From Pseudomonas putida NBRC 14164 (GTDB taxonomy: Bacteria; Pseudomonadota; Gammaproteobacteria; Pseudomonadales; Pseudomonadaceae): a stretch of DNA of 64,000 bases. Positions within the stretch are counted from its first letter, which is position 1; each line of letters starts with the position of its first letter. Location of the stretch: positions 1,606,501-1,670,500 of the forward strand of contig NC_021505.1 in assembly GCF_000412675.1 (NCBI RefSeq). The letters are read 5' to 3'. The notes under the pieces were generated by a model, which had not been told where the DNA came from, made no database searches, and worked only from the letters and a program-made list of their open reading frames with translations. Below, in pieces: positions 16,640-26,700 of this stretch. Position numbers and translations under genes: made by a program.

Positions 16640-17670
16640 TGACAACCACGACAGCCAGTGCATGCCCCTGCTGCGGATCCATGGAGATGCTGTTGCCCAG
16701 CCCGGAGTACACACCCTGCCAGCTGTGTGGGCATCGTTGGCGGCTGCCGATGGACCAGGCGGGCTACTATGAGACGCTGGTTGCACGTAACGATCTGAAC
16801 ACACCTTGGTTCAAGCGCAAGATGCGTGAGCGCGTCGCTGCGGTTACTGACATGCTGCAGACGGGCAGGGAGCGTGTGCTCGAAGTCGGCTGTGCGGAAG
16901 GTGAACTCGGGCGTGAGATCAAGGCGCGCTTTGCCGTCACCTATGAGGGTGTGGAGTTGTCGCGAGACGGAGTGCTGGCCCAGCAGAAGCTTGACCGCGT
17001 ATTCCAGACGCCGACCAGCCAGATCGAGGCAACGCCGTACCAGTTGATCGTGTCCTTTCATGTGCTGGAGCACATCGCCCGACCCGAGCAGGAGCTTGCG
17101 GCCTGGTCGAGTCTTCTTGGTGCAGACGGGCGTGTGCTGATCGAGGTGCCGAACCAGGCGGGGCATCCGCTGCTGGCCAGTGATCGCAATCTCGAGCACC
17201 TGCACCAGTTCACCCCGGCGTCGCTGACCCTGCTGCTTGCACGTTGCGGCTTTAGTTGTGATGGGGTGTCCGTGGGGCATTACGAATCACCGGTCTACCC
17301 GGACTCGATCCGCATCGTCGCCCGCCTGCAACTTGGGGCAGAGCGCCGCGAGCAGCTTCTGCTGCAGCGTTTTCGTGAAAGAACCGGCGGCCCGTTCCTG
17401 GTGTACGGAATTGGCGGCGACTACCTCAATTACCTGGCACCGTTAGCCGAGTCGCTGGATATCCACGCCTTGCTGGACTCATCCGAAGCAAAATGGGGGC
17501 AACGCCTGGGTAAACACGTGGTGTGTGCCTACGACCCGCAAGTGCATGCGGAATTACCCATCGTCATCTGCTCCATCCGCTTCGCCGCAGAAATCCGTCA
17601 GCACCTGCTCAACCTCGGGATTGCAGCGCAGCGTATCATCGGTCTGGATAGCATCTATGAAGACGCCTGA
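16636..17670 (+). CDS. Sugar C-methyltransferase-like protein with Zn-ribbon
   Basis: 344 residues in three parts. The N-terminal zinc ribbon has two Cys pairs (CPCC at about 10-13, CQLC at about 27-30). The central SAM-binding domain shows VLEVGCAEGELG and FHVLEHIARPEQELA. A C-terminal Rossmann-like module begins FLVYGIGGDYLNYLAPLAES and ends PIVICSIRFAAEIRQHL. This order is that of sugar C-methyltransferases such as TylC3/NovU (Methyltransf_13, _11, _14). If the assignment holds, it could add a methyl branch to a keto-sugar of this pathway. The ATG overlaps the HAD gene stop (ATGA). Confidence 0.75.
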   Translation: MMTTTTASACPCCGSMEMLLPSPEYTPCQLCGHRWRLPMDQAGYYETLVARNDLNTPWFKRKMRERVAAVTDMLQTGRERVLEVGCAEGELGREIKARFAVTYEGVELSRDGVLAQQKLDRVFQTPTSQIEATPYQLIVSFHVLEHIARPEQELAAWSSLLGADGRVLIEVPNQAGHPLLASDRNLEHLHQFTPASLTLLLARCGFSCDGVSVGHYESPVYPDSIRIVARLQLGAERREQLLLQRFRERTGGPFLVYGIGGDYLNYLAPLAESLDIHALLDSSEAKWGQRLGKHVVCAYDPQVHAELPIVICSIRFAAEIRQHLLNLGIAAQRIIGLDSIYEDA

Positions 17671-18700
17671 TTCCATTCTCGCCGGGGATTTGAGCGGTAT
17701 TCTCGCCGCCTCGTTGCCTTGGGAGGCCCTGTACGGTCGCCACATCCTGGTCACTGGGGCCTCGGGTTTTATCGGTGGGCACGTAGTCGAGGCCCTGGCC
17801 TGGCTCAATCGCCTTCAGCCCCAGGCGAACCTGCATGTGTATGCCCTGGCTCGTGACCTGGAAAAACTGCGTCAACGCATGCCTTGGCTGGATATGCCTG
17901 GTGAAGTGACGCCCCTGATCCAGGATGTCACCCAGCCCTGCGGCCTTGCTGCGCGGCTGGACTTCATCATCCATGCCGCCAGCCCTGCCAGCCCCAAGGA
18001 CTATCTGCAGCGGCCGGTCGATACGATTCGCGCCAATACCGATGGCACCGGGGCACTGCTTGAGCTGGCCCTGGAAAAGCAGGCACGTTTCCTGTTCCTC
18101 AGCAGCGGTGCGGTGTACGGCGACAATCCCTGGCAAACCGATGCGATCGCGGAAGGTGATTTTGGCCGTGAAGACCCGTTGGCTCCACGGGCCTGCTATG
18201 GCGAGAGCAAGCGCCTGGCCGAAACCCTGTGCCGGGCCTACCAGACCCAGTACGGCGTGGATGCCAGGATTGCGCGAATTTCCCATTGCTATGGGCCGGG
18301 TATGCGTCTGGATGATGGCCGGGCGATTTCCGATCTGCTTGCCGATGTACTTCACAATCGGGATATCCAGCTGGATTCCGATGGAAGCGCCTCGCGTCCG
18401 TTCTGCTATGTCTCGGACACCGTGCTTGGGCTGTTCCACATCCTGTTTCGGGGTGAAGCAGGCCATGCCTATAACGTTGGTGAAACGCAGGAAACCAGCA
18501 TCCTGGAATTGGCCGAGAAGATGATTGCTTCAGCCGGTAAGGCAGGGCAGCTCATGGTGAGGCCGAAGGCGCGCAGTGGTCCGGCGCCCGCCGTGAGAAG
18601 CGCCGGGCATTTCAATATCGACAAGATCCGCGCATTGGGGTGGGCGCCACTCACATCTCTGGATGTGGGTTTATCCAGACTCTTGCAGGCCAACACATGA
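17657..18700 (+). CDS. NAD-dependent epimerase/dehydratase (SDR)
   Basis: A 347-residue extended SDR. The cofactor loop is GASGFIGGH (from about residue 33), and the catalytic pair is Tyr181-x3-Lys185 in CYGESKRLAE, with the Ser triad in FLSSGAVYGD. The overall pattern (FIIHAASPASPKDY; SRPFCYVSDTVLGLFHIL) resembles UDP-xylose synthase and dTDP-sugar epimerase/reductases. In this cluster it could be the final keto-group reductase (as YerF is in yersiniose synthesis) or an epimerase. The start at 17657 overlaps the end of the methyltransferase gene by 14 bases; its stop overlaps the next ATG. Confidence 0.83.
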   Translation: MKTPDSILAGDLSGILAASLPWEALYGRHILVTGASGFIGGHVVEALAWLNRLQPQANLHVYALARDLEKLRQRMPWLDMPGEVTPLIQDVTQPCGLAARLDFIIHAASPASPKDYLQRPVDTIRANTDGTGALLELALEKQARFLFLSSGAVYGDNPWQTDAIAEGDFGREDPLAPRACYGESKRLAETLCRAYQTQYGVDARIARISHCYGPGMRLDDGRAISDLLADVLHNRDIQLDSDGSASRPFCYVSDTVLGLFHILFRGEAGHAYNVGETQETSILELAEKMIASAGKAGQLMVRPKARSGPAPAVRSAGHFNIDKIRALGWAPLTSLDVGLSRLLQANT

Positions 18701-20040
18701 ACGCTCCCGATTCGCGTCCGACTCTTATTGGTTACCTTCCCCCGCCTGAGGGGATTAAAAAGACAGGGGCCAATTACCAGTATCATTCCCAATTTATCAA
18801 CATTGGGGATATTGTTTACGCCCATGCCGGCGCGCTGTTGACTTCGGGGCGCAATTTTGAGGCCTGGAACTTTCGGATGACCGCAGAAGAGGTCAATGAA
18901 CGATTCTCCAAGGTGATATTTTTCATCCCTTGCAGGATTGCGCCGCCTCCGTATGACCAGGATGGTTATCCTTACGCCTACGTTACGGACTTTATCGAAA
19001 AACTGAAGATTCCTTTTTTCAGCCTTGGCGAATCCATTCAAGCCAGGGGGTACGATTATCAGCCTGGGTTCCACAAGCAGCTTTCGCCTGCGGTGGTCCG
19101 CTATCTGAATGTGATCGCTGATAGGTCGCCGGTGGTGGGGACGCGCGGTTATTATTCAGCGGATGTGCTGAATAGCCTCGGGATCAAGAATGCCGTTCCC
19201 TTAGGCTGCCCATCCCTCTACTTGAATGGCCCTGCGCTGCGCACGTCCTTGCTGGAGGTGCCGAGCAACCCTGAAAAGGTTGCGGTGTGCTACTCGAATT
19301 ATCAGGGCAATCGGCATAGCCGGATCGACGACTTTCTTCGCCTGGCGAGTGAGCAGAATTATTACTATGTCGAGCAGGTCTTTGGCCTGCTTACGCAGGC
19401 ACTCTATTACCCCGGGAAGGTCAGCGGGGCCGATATCCATGCGGCGCGGCGGTTCTATAAAGACTTGGCGCCTGTGCTTGCCTTGTTGAAACAAAAGCGC
19501 GTTCGCTACTTTACAAACTACAGCCTGTGGAAGGAATTCCTCGGGTCGATGGATTTTGTGTTCGGGGCCAGAATGCACGGTTTGACGCCGGCGATCCATG
19601 CCGGAAAACCTGCCGTTTTCATTGCGCACGATTCAAGGGTGCGGGAAATGTGCGAGTTCTTTTCACTGCCGTTTGTGGCGGAACATGCACTGCCCGCGTC
19701 AATGGATATCAACTTCTTCTTGTCACGCTGTGACTACACCGCAACGCTTTCGCAGTATCAGGACGCGTATGCGCGATTCGTTCAGACGCTACGCGCGCTT
19801 GGGCTGGACGGCAATATCGATGCAGCGGGTTCGATTATTGACTGCTGGGAGCCCGCGCCTGACGTGCAGGTGGCCGGCGAGGAGCGAGTCCCCCGTTACT
19901 CACCCGAAGAAATGTTTAACCTGGAACAGCAACTTGCCATTTGCGCCGGGATTCCGGACGAGGCCTTTGTGAGGCTTGCCCAGATCCGTGATATTTCTCA
20001 AAGTTGGTACCGTTCTCGCCTCAATACACAGGCGGGCTAA
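18697..20040 (+). CDS. Polysaccharide pyruvyl transferase family protein
   Basis: A 447-residue member of the pyruvyl-transferase family: VGTRGYYSADVLNSLGI (about 148-164) and FGARMHGLTPAIHAGKPAVFI with HDSRVREMCEFF (about 288-318) are the family landmarks. Such enzymes place pyruvate ketals on sugars of surface glycans, using PEP. The coding style differs from its neighbours: more AT at third positions and many ATT/AAT/TAT codons, suggesting a different origin. The start at 18697 is coupled to the SDR stop. A 74-base gap follows. The pyruvyl-transferase fold also occurs in enzymes of other function, so the exact reaction is uncertain. Confidence 0.78.
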   Translation: MNAPDSRPTLIGYLPPPEGIKKTGANYQYHSQFINIGDIVYAHAGALLTSGRNFEAWNFRMTAEEVNERFSKVIFFIPCRIAPPPYDQDGYPYAYVTDFIEKLKIPFFSLGESIQARGYDYQPGFHKQLSPAVVRYLNVIADRSPVVGTRGYYSADVLNSLGIKNAVPLGCPSLYLNGPALRTSLLEVPSNPEKVAVCYSNYQGNRHSRIDDFLRLASEQNYYYVEQVFGLLTQALYYPGKVSGADIHAARRFYKDLAPVLALLKQKRVRYFTNYSLWKEFLGSMDFVFGARMHGLTPAIHAGKPAVFIAHDSRVREMCEFFSLPFVAEHALPASMDINFFLSRCDYTATLSQYQDAYARFVQTLRALGLDGNIDAAGSIIDCWEPAPDVQVAGEERVPRYSPEEMFNLEQQLAICAGIPDEAFVRLAQIRDISQSWYRSRLNTQAG

Positions 20041-20114
20041 GACCGCTCTTTTGGCCAGTTATTGTTGCGTCTTCTGTTTTGGCAAGGCCGTTCGTAAAGT
20101 TCAGGGTAGGCGAT

Positions 20115-21281
20115 ATGAGAGCGTGTGAAATTTGTGGCGCAAGCCATCTAGAGCAACTGCACCGTCAGCATTTTCTGTTCCCGGGGCTTCCCCAGGCAGT
20201 CCATTACGATGTTGTGGCCTGTCGCAACTGCGGTTTTGCCTACGCCAGCGACATTCCGGATCAGTCGGCGCTCGATCAGTTCTATCAGAACGTCGAGCAT
20301 CACCTGCATGCCGACCTGCCGCCCGGGTTGGCACGTATTCATGGCGATTTCTTCCACTTCGTCCAGCAACATGCAGACTTGGCAAGCGACGCTCGCATTC
20401 TCGATATCGGTTCGGGCATGGGTCATTTCCTTGCACATTTCAAACAGGCAGGCTTCCAGCGCTTACTAGGCATGGAGCCCAGCCCAGCTGCAGCCAAGCT
20501 GGCGCACGAAATCTACGGAGTAGAGATCAGAAGCGCGACCGTGGATGCTTTCGTCACTGAAGAGCGCTTCCAGTTGATCAGTCTTTGCGGCGTGCTCGAG
20601 CATATTGCCGACCTGCGCAACAGCCTGGCGAAGATTGCGGCGCTGCTGGCGGATGACGGCTATCTGTTCATCGCTGTTCCCGATGCCGAAGCCTTCGGCA
20701 AGACGCCGCCGGCTGAGCCCTTCCTCGAGTTTGCACTGGAACACATCAACTTCTTCAGTGCTGCCAGCCTCGACAACCTGCTGGCGGCTAACGGCTTCGA
20801 GAAAGTGACGGTGATCTCCCAGCACAACGATTTCTACGACAACCATTACCTGCTGGCCATGTACCGCAAGACCAGCCCGGCAGCGAAGCGTTTCACGGTT
20901 GATGCTGTGGCGGCTGCCAGCCTGCTCAGTTATGTCGAGCTTTCACGGCAGGTATTGCGCCCGGTGGAAGCGTTGGCCGAGCAACTGGAGGCCAGTGCTG
21001 AGCCGGTGCTGATCTGGGGCGCTGGCGCGCTTACCAGCCGGTTGCTCTGCGATACCCGACTGGGCAAGGCCAATGTCTGCGGCATCGTCGACCGGAACAG
21101 GAACCTGCAGGGCAAATCCCTGCTCGGTGTGACCATTACCGGCCCCGATGAGCTGGCGCAGCACCAGGGGGCCACGGTCTTCATTGCCAGTACCACTTAC
21201 GCTGCACAAATCCGCGACACACTGACCCAGCAACATCACTGGCGCGGCAGAATCCTCAGCCTCGCAACCGGAGCCCGGTAA
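20115..21281 (+). CDS. Class I SAM methyltransferase, C-methyltransferase type with Zn-ribbon
   Basis: 388 residues with the same three-part plan as the gene at 16636: an N-terminal zinc ribbon (CEICG at 4-8; CRNCG near 38), a SAM domain (ARILDIGSGMGHFLAHF; LCGVLEHIADLRNSL) and a C-terminal Rossmann-like module (VLIWGAGALTSRLL... GIVDRNRNLQGKSLLG ... ATVFIASTTYAAQIRD). C-methyltransferases acting on keto-deoxysugars have this layout. The ATG at 20115 follows AGGGTAGG; an in-frame codon at 20004 lies inside the previous gene and is rejected. The stop overlaps the next ATG by one base (TAATG). Confidence 0.78.
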   Translation: MRACEICGASHLEQLHRQHFLFPGLPQAVHYDVVACRNCGFAYASDIPDQSALDQFYQNVEHHLHADLPPGLARIHGDFFHFVQQHADLASDARILDIGSGMGHFLAHFKQAGFQRLLGMEPSPAAAKLAHEIYGVEIRSATVDAFVTEERFQLISLCGVLEHIADLRNSLAKIAALLADDGYLFIAVPDAEAFGKTPPAEPFLEFALEHINFFSAASLDNLLAANGFEKVTVISQHNDFYDNHYLLAMYRKTSPAAKRFTVDAVAAASLLSYVELSRQVLRPVEALAEQLEASAEPVLIWGAGALTSRLLCDTRLGKANVCGIVDRNRNLQGKSLLGVTITGPDELAQHQGATVFIASTTYAAQIRDTLTQQHHWRGRILSLATGAR

Positions 21282-22228
21282 TGCCGATGAACACGCTCAA
21301 CCACATCCGTACGGCCTATGAGGCCGGGGGCTCTGCCAAGCAGGATTACATCGAGGCCATTCACGCGCGGCACGCCAGCCTGTTCGAGTACCCCGAGTTT
21401 ATCGCCGGTACCGATGTGGAGTCTTTGCGCATTCTGCCAGAGGGCATCTTCGTGCGTTCCCGCTCGCAGCAGATCGAGTTGTTTCTGGACCCCCAGGACC
21501 AGCATCTGGTGCCCTGTACCCTGATGAACTTCCGTGCCTATGAAACACAGGAAACCGAGTTCCTCAAAGCCATCACCCAGGAAAACGCGGTGATTCTGGA
21601 CATCGGCGCCAATTGCGGCTGGTATGCCCTGGCGCTGGCTCGGCATTGCCCGTCGGCGCGGATTCACGCCTTCGAACCGATCCCCCATACCCATGAGATT
21701 CTCGAGCGCAACATCCGCCACAACGGCTTGTTCAACATAGAGGCGCACCGGCTGGCCTTTTCAAACCAGCAGGCGACGCTGGAGTTTCTCTACACGCCCA
21801 ACTGTTCCGGCGCCACTTCCCAGGTCCTGGCCGGGCAACCAGGCAGCCAGGAAAGCCTGCAGAAGGTGTGCTGCCCGGCCACGACGCTGGATAGCTTTTG
21901 CGCGCAGCATGAGCTGGCGCCCCAGATCATCAAGTGCGATGTGGAAGGGGCGGAGTTGATGGTGATCCAGGGTGGTGAGGCGATACTCGCCCAACACAAA
22001 CCGGTGATTCTGATCGAGCTGTTGAGAAAGTGGGCCAGGAAGTTCGACTACCACCCTAACGAGGTGGTGGAGCGGCTCGGTGGTCTTGGCTACCAGGCTT
22101 ACACCCTGAGCGAAGAGGGGCTACGCCCGTGCCCTGGCATTGACGAGGAAACCCAGGAAACCAACTTTGTCTTTATCCACGGGCAGAAGCACCGTGAAAT
22201 CCCTGATCTGGTGCGGTCGTTGCCATGA
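21281..22228 (+). CDS. FkbM family methyltransferase
   Basis: A 315-residue FkbM-type SAM methyltransferase: VILDIGANCGWYALALARHC (about 103-122) followed by IHAFEPIPHTHEILERNI, then IIKCDVEGAELMVIQGGEAIL with the family KxDVEG motif. FkbM proteins O-methylate hydroxyls of sugars or macrolides; in glycan clusters they usually methylate sugars of O-antigen, capsule or flagellin glycan. It is translationally coupled on both sides (TAATG with the previous gene, ATGA with the GT2 gene). Confidence 0.86.
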   Translation: MPMNTLNHIRTAYEAGGSAKQDYIEAIHARHASLFEYPEFIAGTDVESLRILPEGIFVRSRSQQIELFLDPQDQHLVPCTLMNFRAYETQETEFLKAITQENAVILDIGANCGWYALALARHCPSARIHAFEPIPHTHEILERNIRHNGLFNIEAHRLAFSNQQATLEFLYTPNCSGATSQVLAGQPGSQESLQKVCCPATTLDSFCAQHELAPQIIKCDVEGAELMVIQGGEAILAQHKPVILIELLRKWARKFDYHPNEVVERLGGLGYQAYTLSEEGLRPCPGIDEETQETNFVFIHGQKHREIPDLVRSLP

Positions 22229-23631
22229 ACCCAGCCATTCCGTCGCTGACCGTTGCACTGCTGACCTACAATCGACTGCACTACCTCGAGCAGTCCATCG
22301 CTGCCGTCCTGGCCCAGAGCTATGAGGATTTCGAGCTGCTGGTACTCGACAATGGCAGCAGTGACGGGACTGCGGAGTTTATCCTGCGCTTGCAGGACCC
22401 GCGAATCCGCTACGTCAGGAATTCCCGCAACATCTCCAGCGTGGAGTTCAACTGCCGTTCGGCTTATCACCTTGCCCTTGGGCGACGGGTGATCGTGACC
22501 CATGACGATGATGTCATGGAGCGAGACATGCTTGAACGGCAGATGCGTTTCATGGATTTCCATCCAGAAGTGCGGCTGGTGTGGACTCGCGTCAGTGATA
22601 TTGATCAGGATGGGGATGCGCTGGTCGGCGAACGCACCCTGCCTGAATCGGAGCGAGTCTTCGCGCCCGGGGAATACATCAGCAGTTTTCTCAAGGAGCG
22701 GTTGTGGCCTATGCCCAGCGGCGTGATGCTGGAGCGGGCCGTACTGCCCAGCTTCTATGCGGTACACGCGTGCCTCGGCGACGCGGCTGCCCACAAGAAA
22801 ACGTTGGAGACGGCAGGTATCGAGGACGTGTTGATGCCGGCGCGCATCAACCGCCGGCATGCTATCGGCTTCCTCGATCAGCCGTTGCTGCGCCGTCGGC
22901 TGCACACCAGGCAGTTTTCCCATGTGGCAAGCCTGTCGCTACCAGGGGTCGCTCTCTATCGAGACCTGAAGCAGATTGCCAGGGGCGTGCCTGGTCTGGA
23001 GGTAGAGGCCCTTCATTTTGATGCCTACGTGGCGCGCTTTGCGATCCAGGAAGCCATTACCACCCAGGTGGGGCAGGCGATCGACAAGCACATTCTGAAG
23101 AAGATTGGTAAAACGGCCGACAGCCTGCAGCGCAACTTGGAACGGGCCCCCGACGCCTTTCTGGCGGGCTTGCCGGTCTTCCAGCTCGCCCAGCTTCTGT
23201 TGCTGGGCGACCAGGTGTGCCCGCTGGACAAGTTGTCGGTTTCCGGGCATGCCAGCGCTACCCGGCAACTTCTGAAATGGACGCGCAAAACCGTTGAAAA
23301 CCCGGGCGCGAGCATTCTGGCCGGCCTGGAAGGGCGCAGGATCATCATCTTTGGTAGCGCCTTCATCGCCGCATTGCTGATCCTTGAAGCCAGAAACAAA
23401 GGTGGACAGGTCGTCGCCTGTGTCGACTCCAACCTCAATCGCCAGGGCACGCAAATGCTGGGCGTGCCCATCCAGCCCTTGGCCTGGATGAGTGAGCAAG
23501 TGGGGCAGGACGATGTCGTGATCATCAGCTCCGAGCGGGACCATGAACATTACATCGAAGCGCTTGTCCGCCAACATCTCACGGCGCCGGCACGCATCGT
23601 GTCGTGGAAAGAGCTGACGGAATCTGCGTGA
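22225..23631 (+). CDS. GT2 glycosyltransferase with C-terminal Rossmann-like module
   Basis: 468 residues. The first 230 are a GT-A family 2 transferase: LTVALLTYNRLHYLEQSI, the nucleotide-binding LVLDNGSSDGTAEFIL and the metal-binding HDDDVMERDM near residue 95. A helical linker follows (about 240-350). Residues 365-460 form a Rossmann-like module (RRIIIFGSAFIAALLILEA ... CVDSNLNRQGTQMLGVPI ... DDVVIISSERDHEHYIEAL) like the C-terminal part of the two C-methyltransferase-like proteins encoded upstream. The acceptor cannot be predicted. The ATG overlaps the FkbM stop. Confidence 0.8.
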   Translation: MNPAIPSLTVALLTYNRLHYLEQSIAAVLAQSYEDFELLVLDNGSSDGTAEFILRLQDPRIRYVRNSRNISSVEFNCRSAYHLALGRRVIVTHDDDVMERDMLERQMRFMDFHPEVRLVWTRVSDIDQDGDALVGERTLPESERVFAPGEYISSFLKERLWPMPSGVMLERAVLPSFYAVHACLGDAAAHKKTLETAGIEDVLMPARINRRHAIGFLDQPLLRRRLHTRQFSHVASLSLPGVALYRDLKQIARGVPGLEVEALHFDAYVARFAIQEAITTQVGQAIDKHILKKIGKTADSLQRNLERAPDAFLAGLPVFQLAQLLLLGDQVCPLDKLSVSGHASATRQLLKWTRKTVENPGASILAGLEGRRIIIFGSAFIAALLILEARNKGGQVVACVDSNLNRQGTQMLGVPIQPLAWMSEQVGQDDVVIISSERDHEHYIEALVRQHLTAPARIVSWKELTESA

Positions 23632-23712
23632 CTCAGGGCATACAGGCTTCGTGCCTACAGGCGCCATGTCGCTTGACGCAAGCGAGCAACATTTTTTGGG
23701 GGAAGTGACAGC

Positions 23713-26700
23713 ATGACGAATTGGGCTTTGATCGCAGGTGGACGTTGTACCGGGCAACCTTGGCGAGTGCTGGTTGCCGGGTTTTGCCTGGACGATGAGC
23801 AGGCCTTCCTGCTGTCCGATGCGGACTGGCAAGAACTGCAACGACAATTGCCGCTGCAGCCCCTGGCGGCCTATGGCTTGGGCAATGGGCTGGTGTTCGA
23901 GCGAGCTACCGAAGCCGCCGCAGAGTGCGATGGCGTCTTTCTGATTGCCCACCCTCGTCAAGCCAATGCCTTGTTCGCGTTGCCGTCACAGGCGCGGCGT
24001 TATCTGCTGCTACGTTCTTCCGAGCAATTTGCGGCGCTACGGGACGAAACCTGCTTCAGCAAGGTTCTGATTCCGGCAAAGGGAGAGCCTGTCAGTACTT
24101 CGAGGGTGCACATCGATTACTTGAAACTTCCCGATGCGCCCGGATCCGATGCGCAAGCGTGGCCACTGACGCGAGAAGCTGAAGACCGCGACCATTCCAG
24201 GAATTACCATTGTTCGGCGGACTTCTGGCTCTATAAAGTCACCACTGCAATCGCTGATGATGCTGCTGCCGTACGGCAGTTCGAGCCGCTGCTGAGTGTC
24301 GTTATTCCGACGTACAACTATGGGCGCTATCTTGCCCAGTGTGTTCAGTCGGTGCTCGATCAGGGTGTGGACAATATCGAGATCCTGGTGCTGGACAACG
24401 CTTCCACGGACGATACCGCCGAGGTAATGGCGGCATTCGCGGGCAACCCGAAAGTGCGTTACATACGCAACCGATACAATTACGGCCCGGGTTACAACTG
24501 GCGAAATGGCCTGCGTATCGCGCAGGGGCGTTACTTCACGTTCCTTTCCGCCGACGACTATTTCAATCCGGGCCATCTGTCGCGGCTGTTGCCTACGCTG
24601 GAGAGCCAGCCCAACGTGGCGGTTGGCTATACCGGCATTCGCTGGGTCGATGGTTCGGGGCAAGCATTGAACCAGCCTCGTCACCCCGGCTACCGCAATG
24701 GCGACTATGTCGGCGGGCGTAATGAAGTCGCTGATCTGCTCATCTACGACAGTTACATGACGCCTTCGGCCGTCATCTACCGGCGTGAGGTTTTTTGCCG
24801 GGTCTGGAATCCAGGCAACAGCTACGGTGCCGGCGACTGGGAAATGGTCGTGCAGATGGCGGAGCGTTACCCCGATTTCGCCTACGTCGATATGCCGGGT
24901 GTCAGCTATCGCTGGCATGGTGCGCAGTATTCGAGCGGGTTTTATGCCTCCAGCGAGCCATTGATGGGGCACCTTGCCATTGTCGAGGGGGTATTCGAGC
25001 GCAATGCGCAGCATCACCTTCACGGGCGTGAGCGCGAGGTGGCGGGGCACCTCAAGCGGCGTCTGGATCTGTATCCTGACGAGCAGGGTTCCGAGCTGGG
25101 GGCCCGGGCACGCCGGCTTTGCCAGCGCCTGGAAGAACAGGCGCGGCAGCAAGAACAGACGTTGTTCTCTGTTATCCTGACTACATTCAACCGCCCGCAA
25201 TTGCTCAAGGATGCGCTGAACAGCATTGCTCATCAGTCCTTCAAGGACCTTGACGTCATTCTGGTCAACGACAATGGCGACCCGGTCGAGTCGCTGCTTG
25301 CTGAGTACGATTTCCCGATCACGTACATCCGCCAAGGCCGCAATCGCGGCCCTGCTGCGGCCCGTAATACCGCTTTGCACCTGGCCCGTGGTCGGTATGT
25401 CGTGTATCTGGACGACGACGACCTGTACCTGCCTGACCACCTTGAAACACTGGCCAAAGCGCTGGATACCCACCCTGACAGTGTGGTGTACACGGATGCA
25501 GTGTTCATTCAGGAAACGATTGCGGCGGGCAAGCGGACCGAGGTGGCGCGTGAACAACGTTATCCACACGAGGCATACTCTCGGGAGCGTTTGCTGGTAA
25601 ACAACTACATCCCGATCAACACCTTTGCCTGCCCACGCGCGCTTGCACTTGCCGTGGGGGACTTCGACGAGTCGCTGGCAGGCTTGGAGGATTGGGATTT
25701 CCTCATGCGCCTGAGCGCGCGAAGCGCCTTCCATCATGTGCGCAGCGAGACGGTGGAAGTCCGTATGCGCCTGGATGACAGTGCGCCTGCACGACGTTCC
25801 GAGCAGGCACTGAAAGATTACCCAGCGCTTTATCGCGAGTTGTATGCGCGCCATGGCGACTTTGGCAACGAAGAAGTACAGCGCGGGCGCCAGCAAATGC
25901 TGGAGCATCTCGGCGACAAGCCCAAGGCGTTGACGCTGCAAACCTGGCTGGCCGAACGCGTTCCGGATGCCATACAGAGCCGCTTGATCGCACAGCGTCT
26001 GCACGCGAATCAGGGTGGCCCTGTGATCGGGGTAATCGTGGTGGACGCTGACGGGCGCGCCGATGCATTGAAAGCTTCTCTGCAAAGCCTGGGTAGCGAT
26101 CACTGCCTTTATTCCACGCTGAAAATTGTGGCGCTGACGTCGGGCGAGGCGCCCGCGACTTCGGCGCAGGACAAGCTGCATTTCATGCGTCTGACCGATG
26201 CCAGCCTGAGCGATCAGCTGAACCAGGCAGTTCAGGCGGGTGAGTTCGACTGGTTCATGCTGGTAGAGGCGGGGAGTGAGTTCACTGCAAGTGGCTTGCT
26301 GATTGCCGCGCTTGACCTGTTGGCGGCGCCTGGCTGTCGGGCCGTTTATGGTGATGAAGGGTTGCGTTCCGATGGAGCGGAAATGGGCGCTGCGCTGCGC
26401 CCTGATCTCAACCTTGATCTGCTGCTCAGTTTGCCGGCGAGCCTGTCACGCCACTGGCTGTTCAACCGGCAGGTGTGGCTGGAAATGGGCGGCTTCCGCC
26501 AGGAGGCGGGCCAGGCATTCGAGCTGGATTACATCCTGCGCCTGATCGAGTCCGCTGGCTTCCAGGGGCTGGGGCATATCAGCGAGCCGTTATTGGTCTG
26601 TGATGCCCCGTCGCTGCGCGACTGCCCGGACGAACGCGGGGTCATTCAGCGCCATCTGCATGCACGCGGTTTTGCCCAGGCGCGCGTCGGGTCTCGTCTG

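Noticed and set aside
24037..26181. A 714-codon open frame on the minus strand opposite the giant glycosyltransferase.
   Set aside because: Codon-position mirror of a high-GC gene; composition is Arg/His/Val-rich with no family motifs, and the + strand carries clear GT2 domains.
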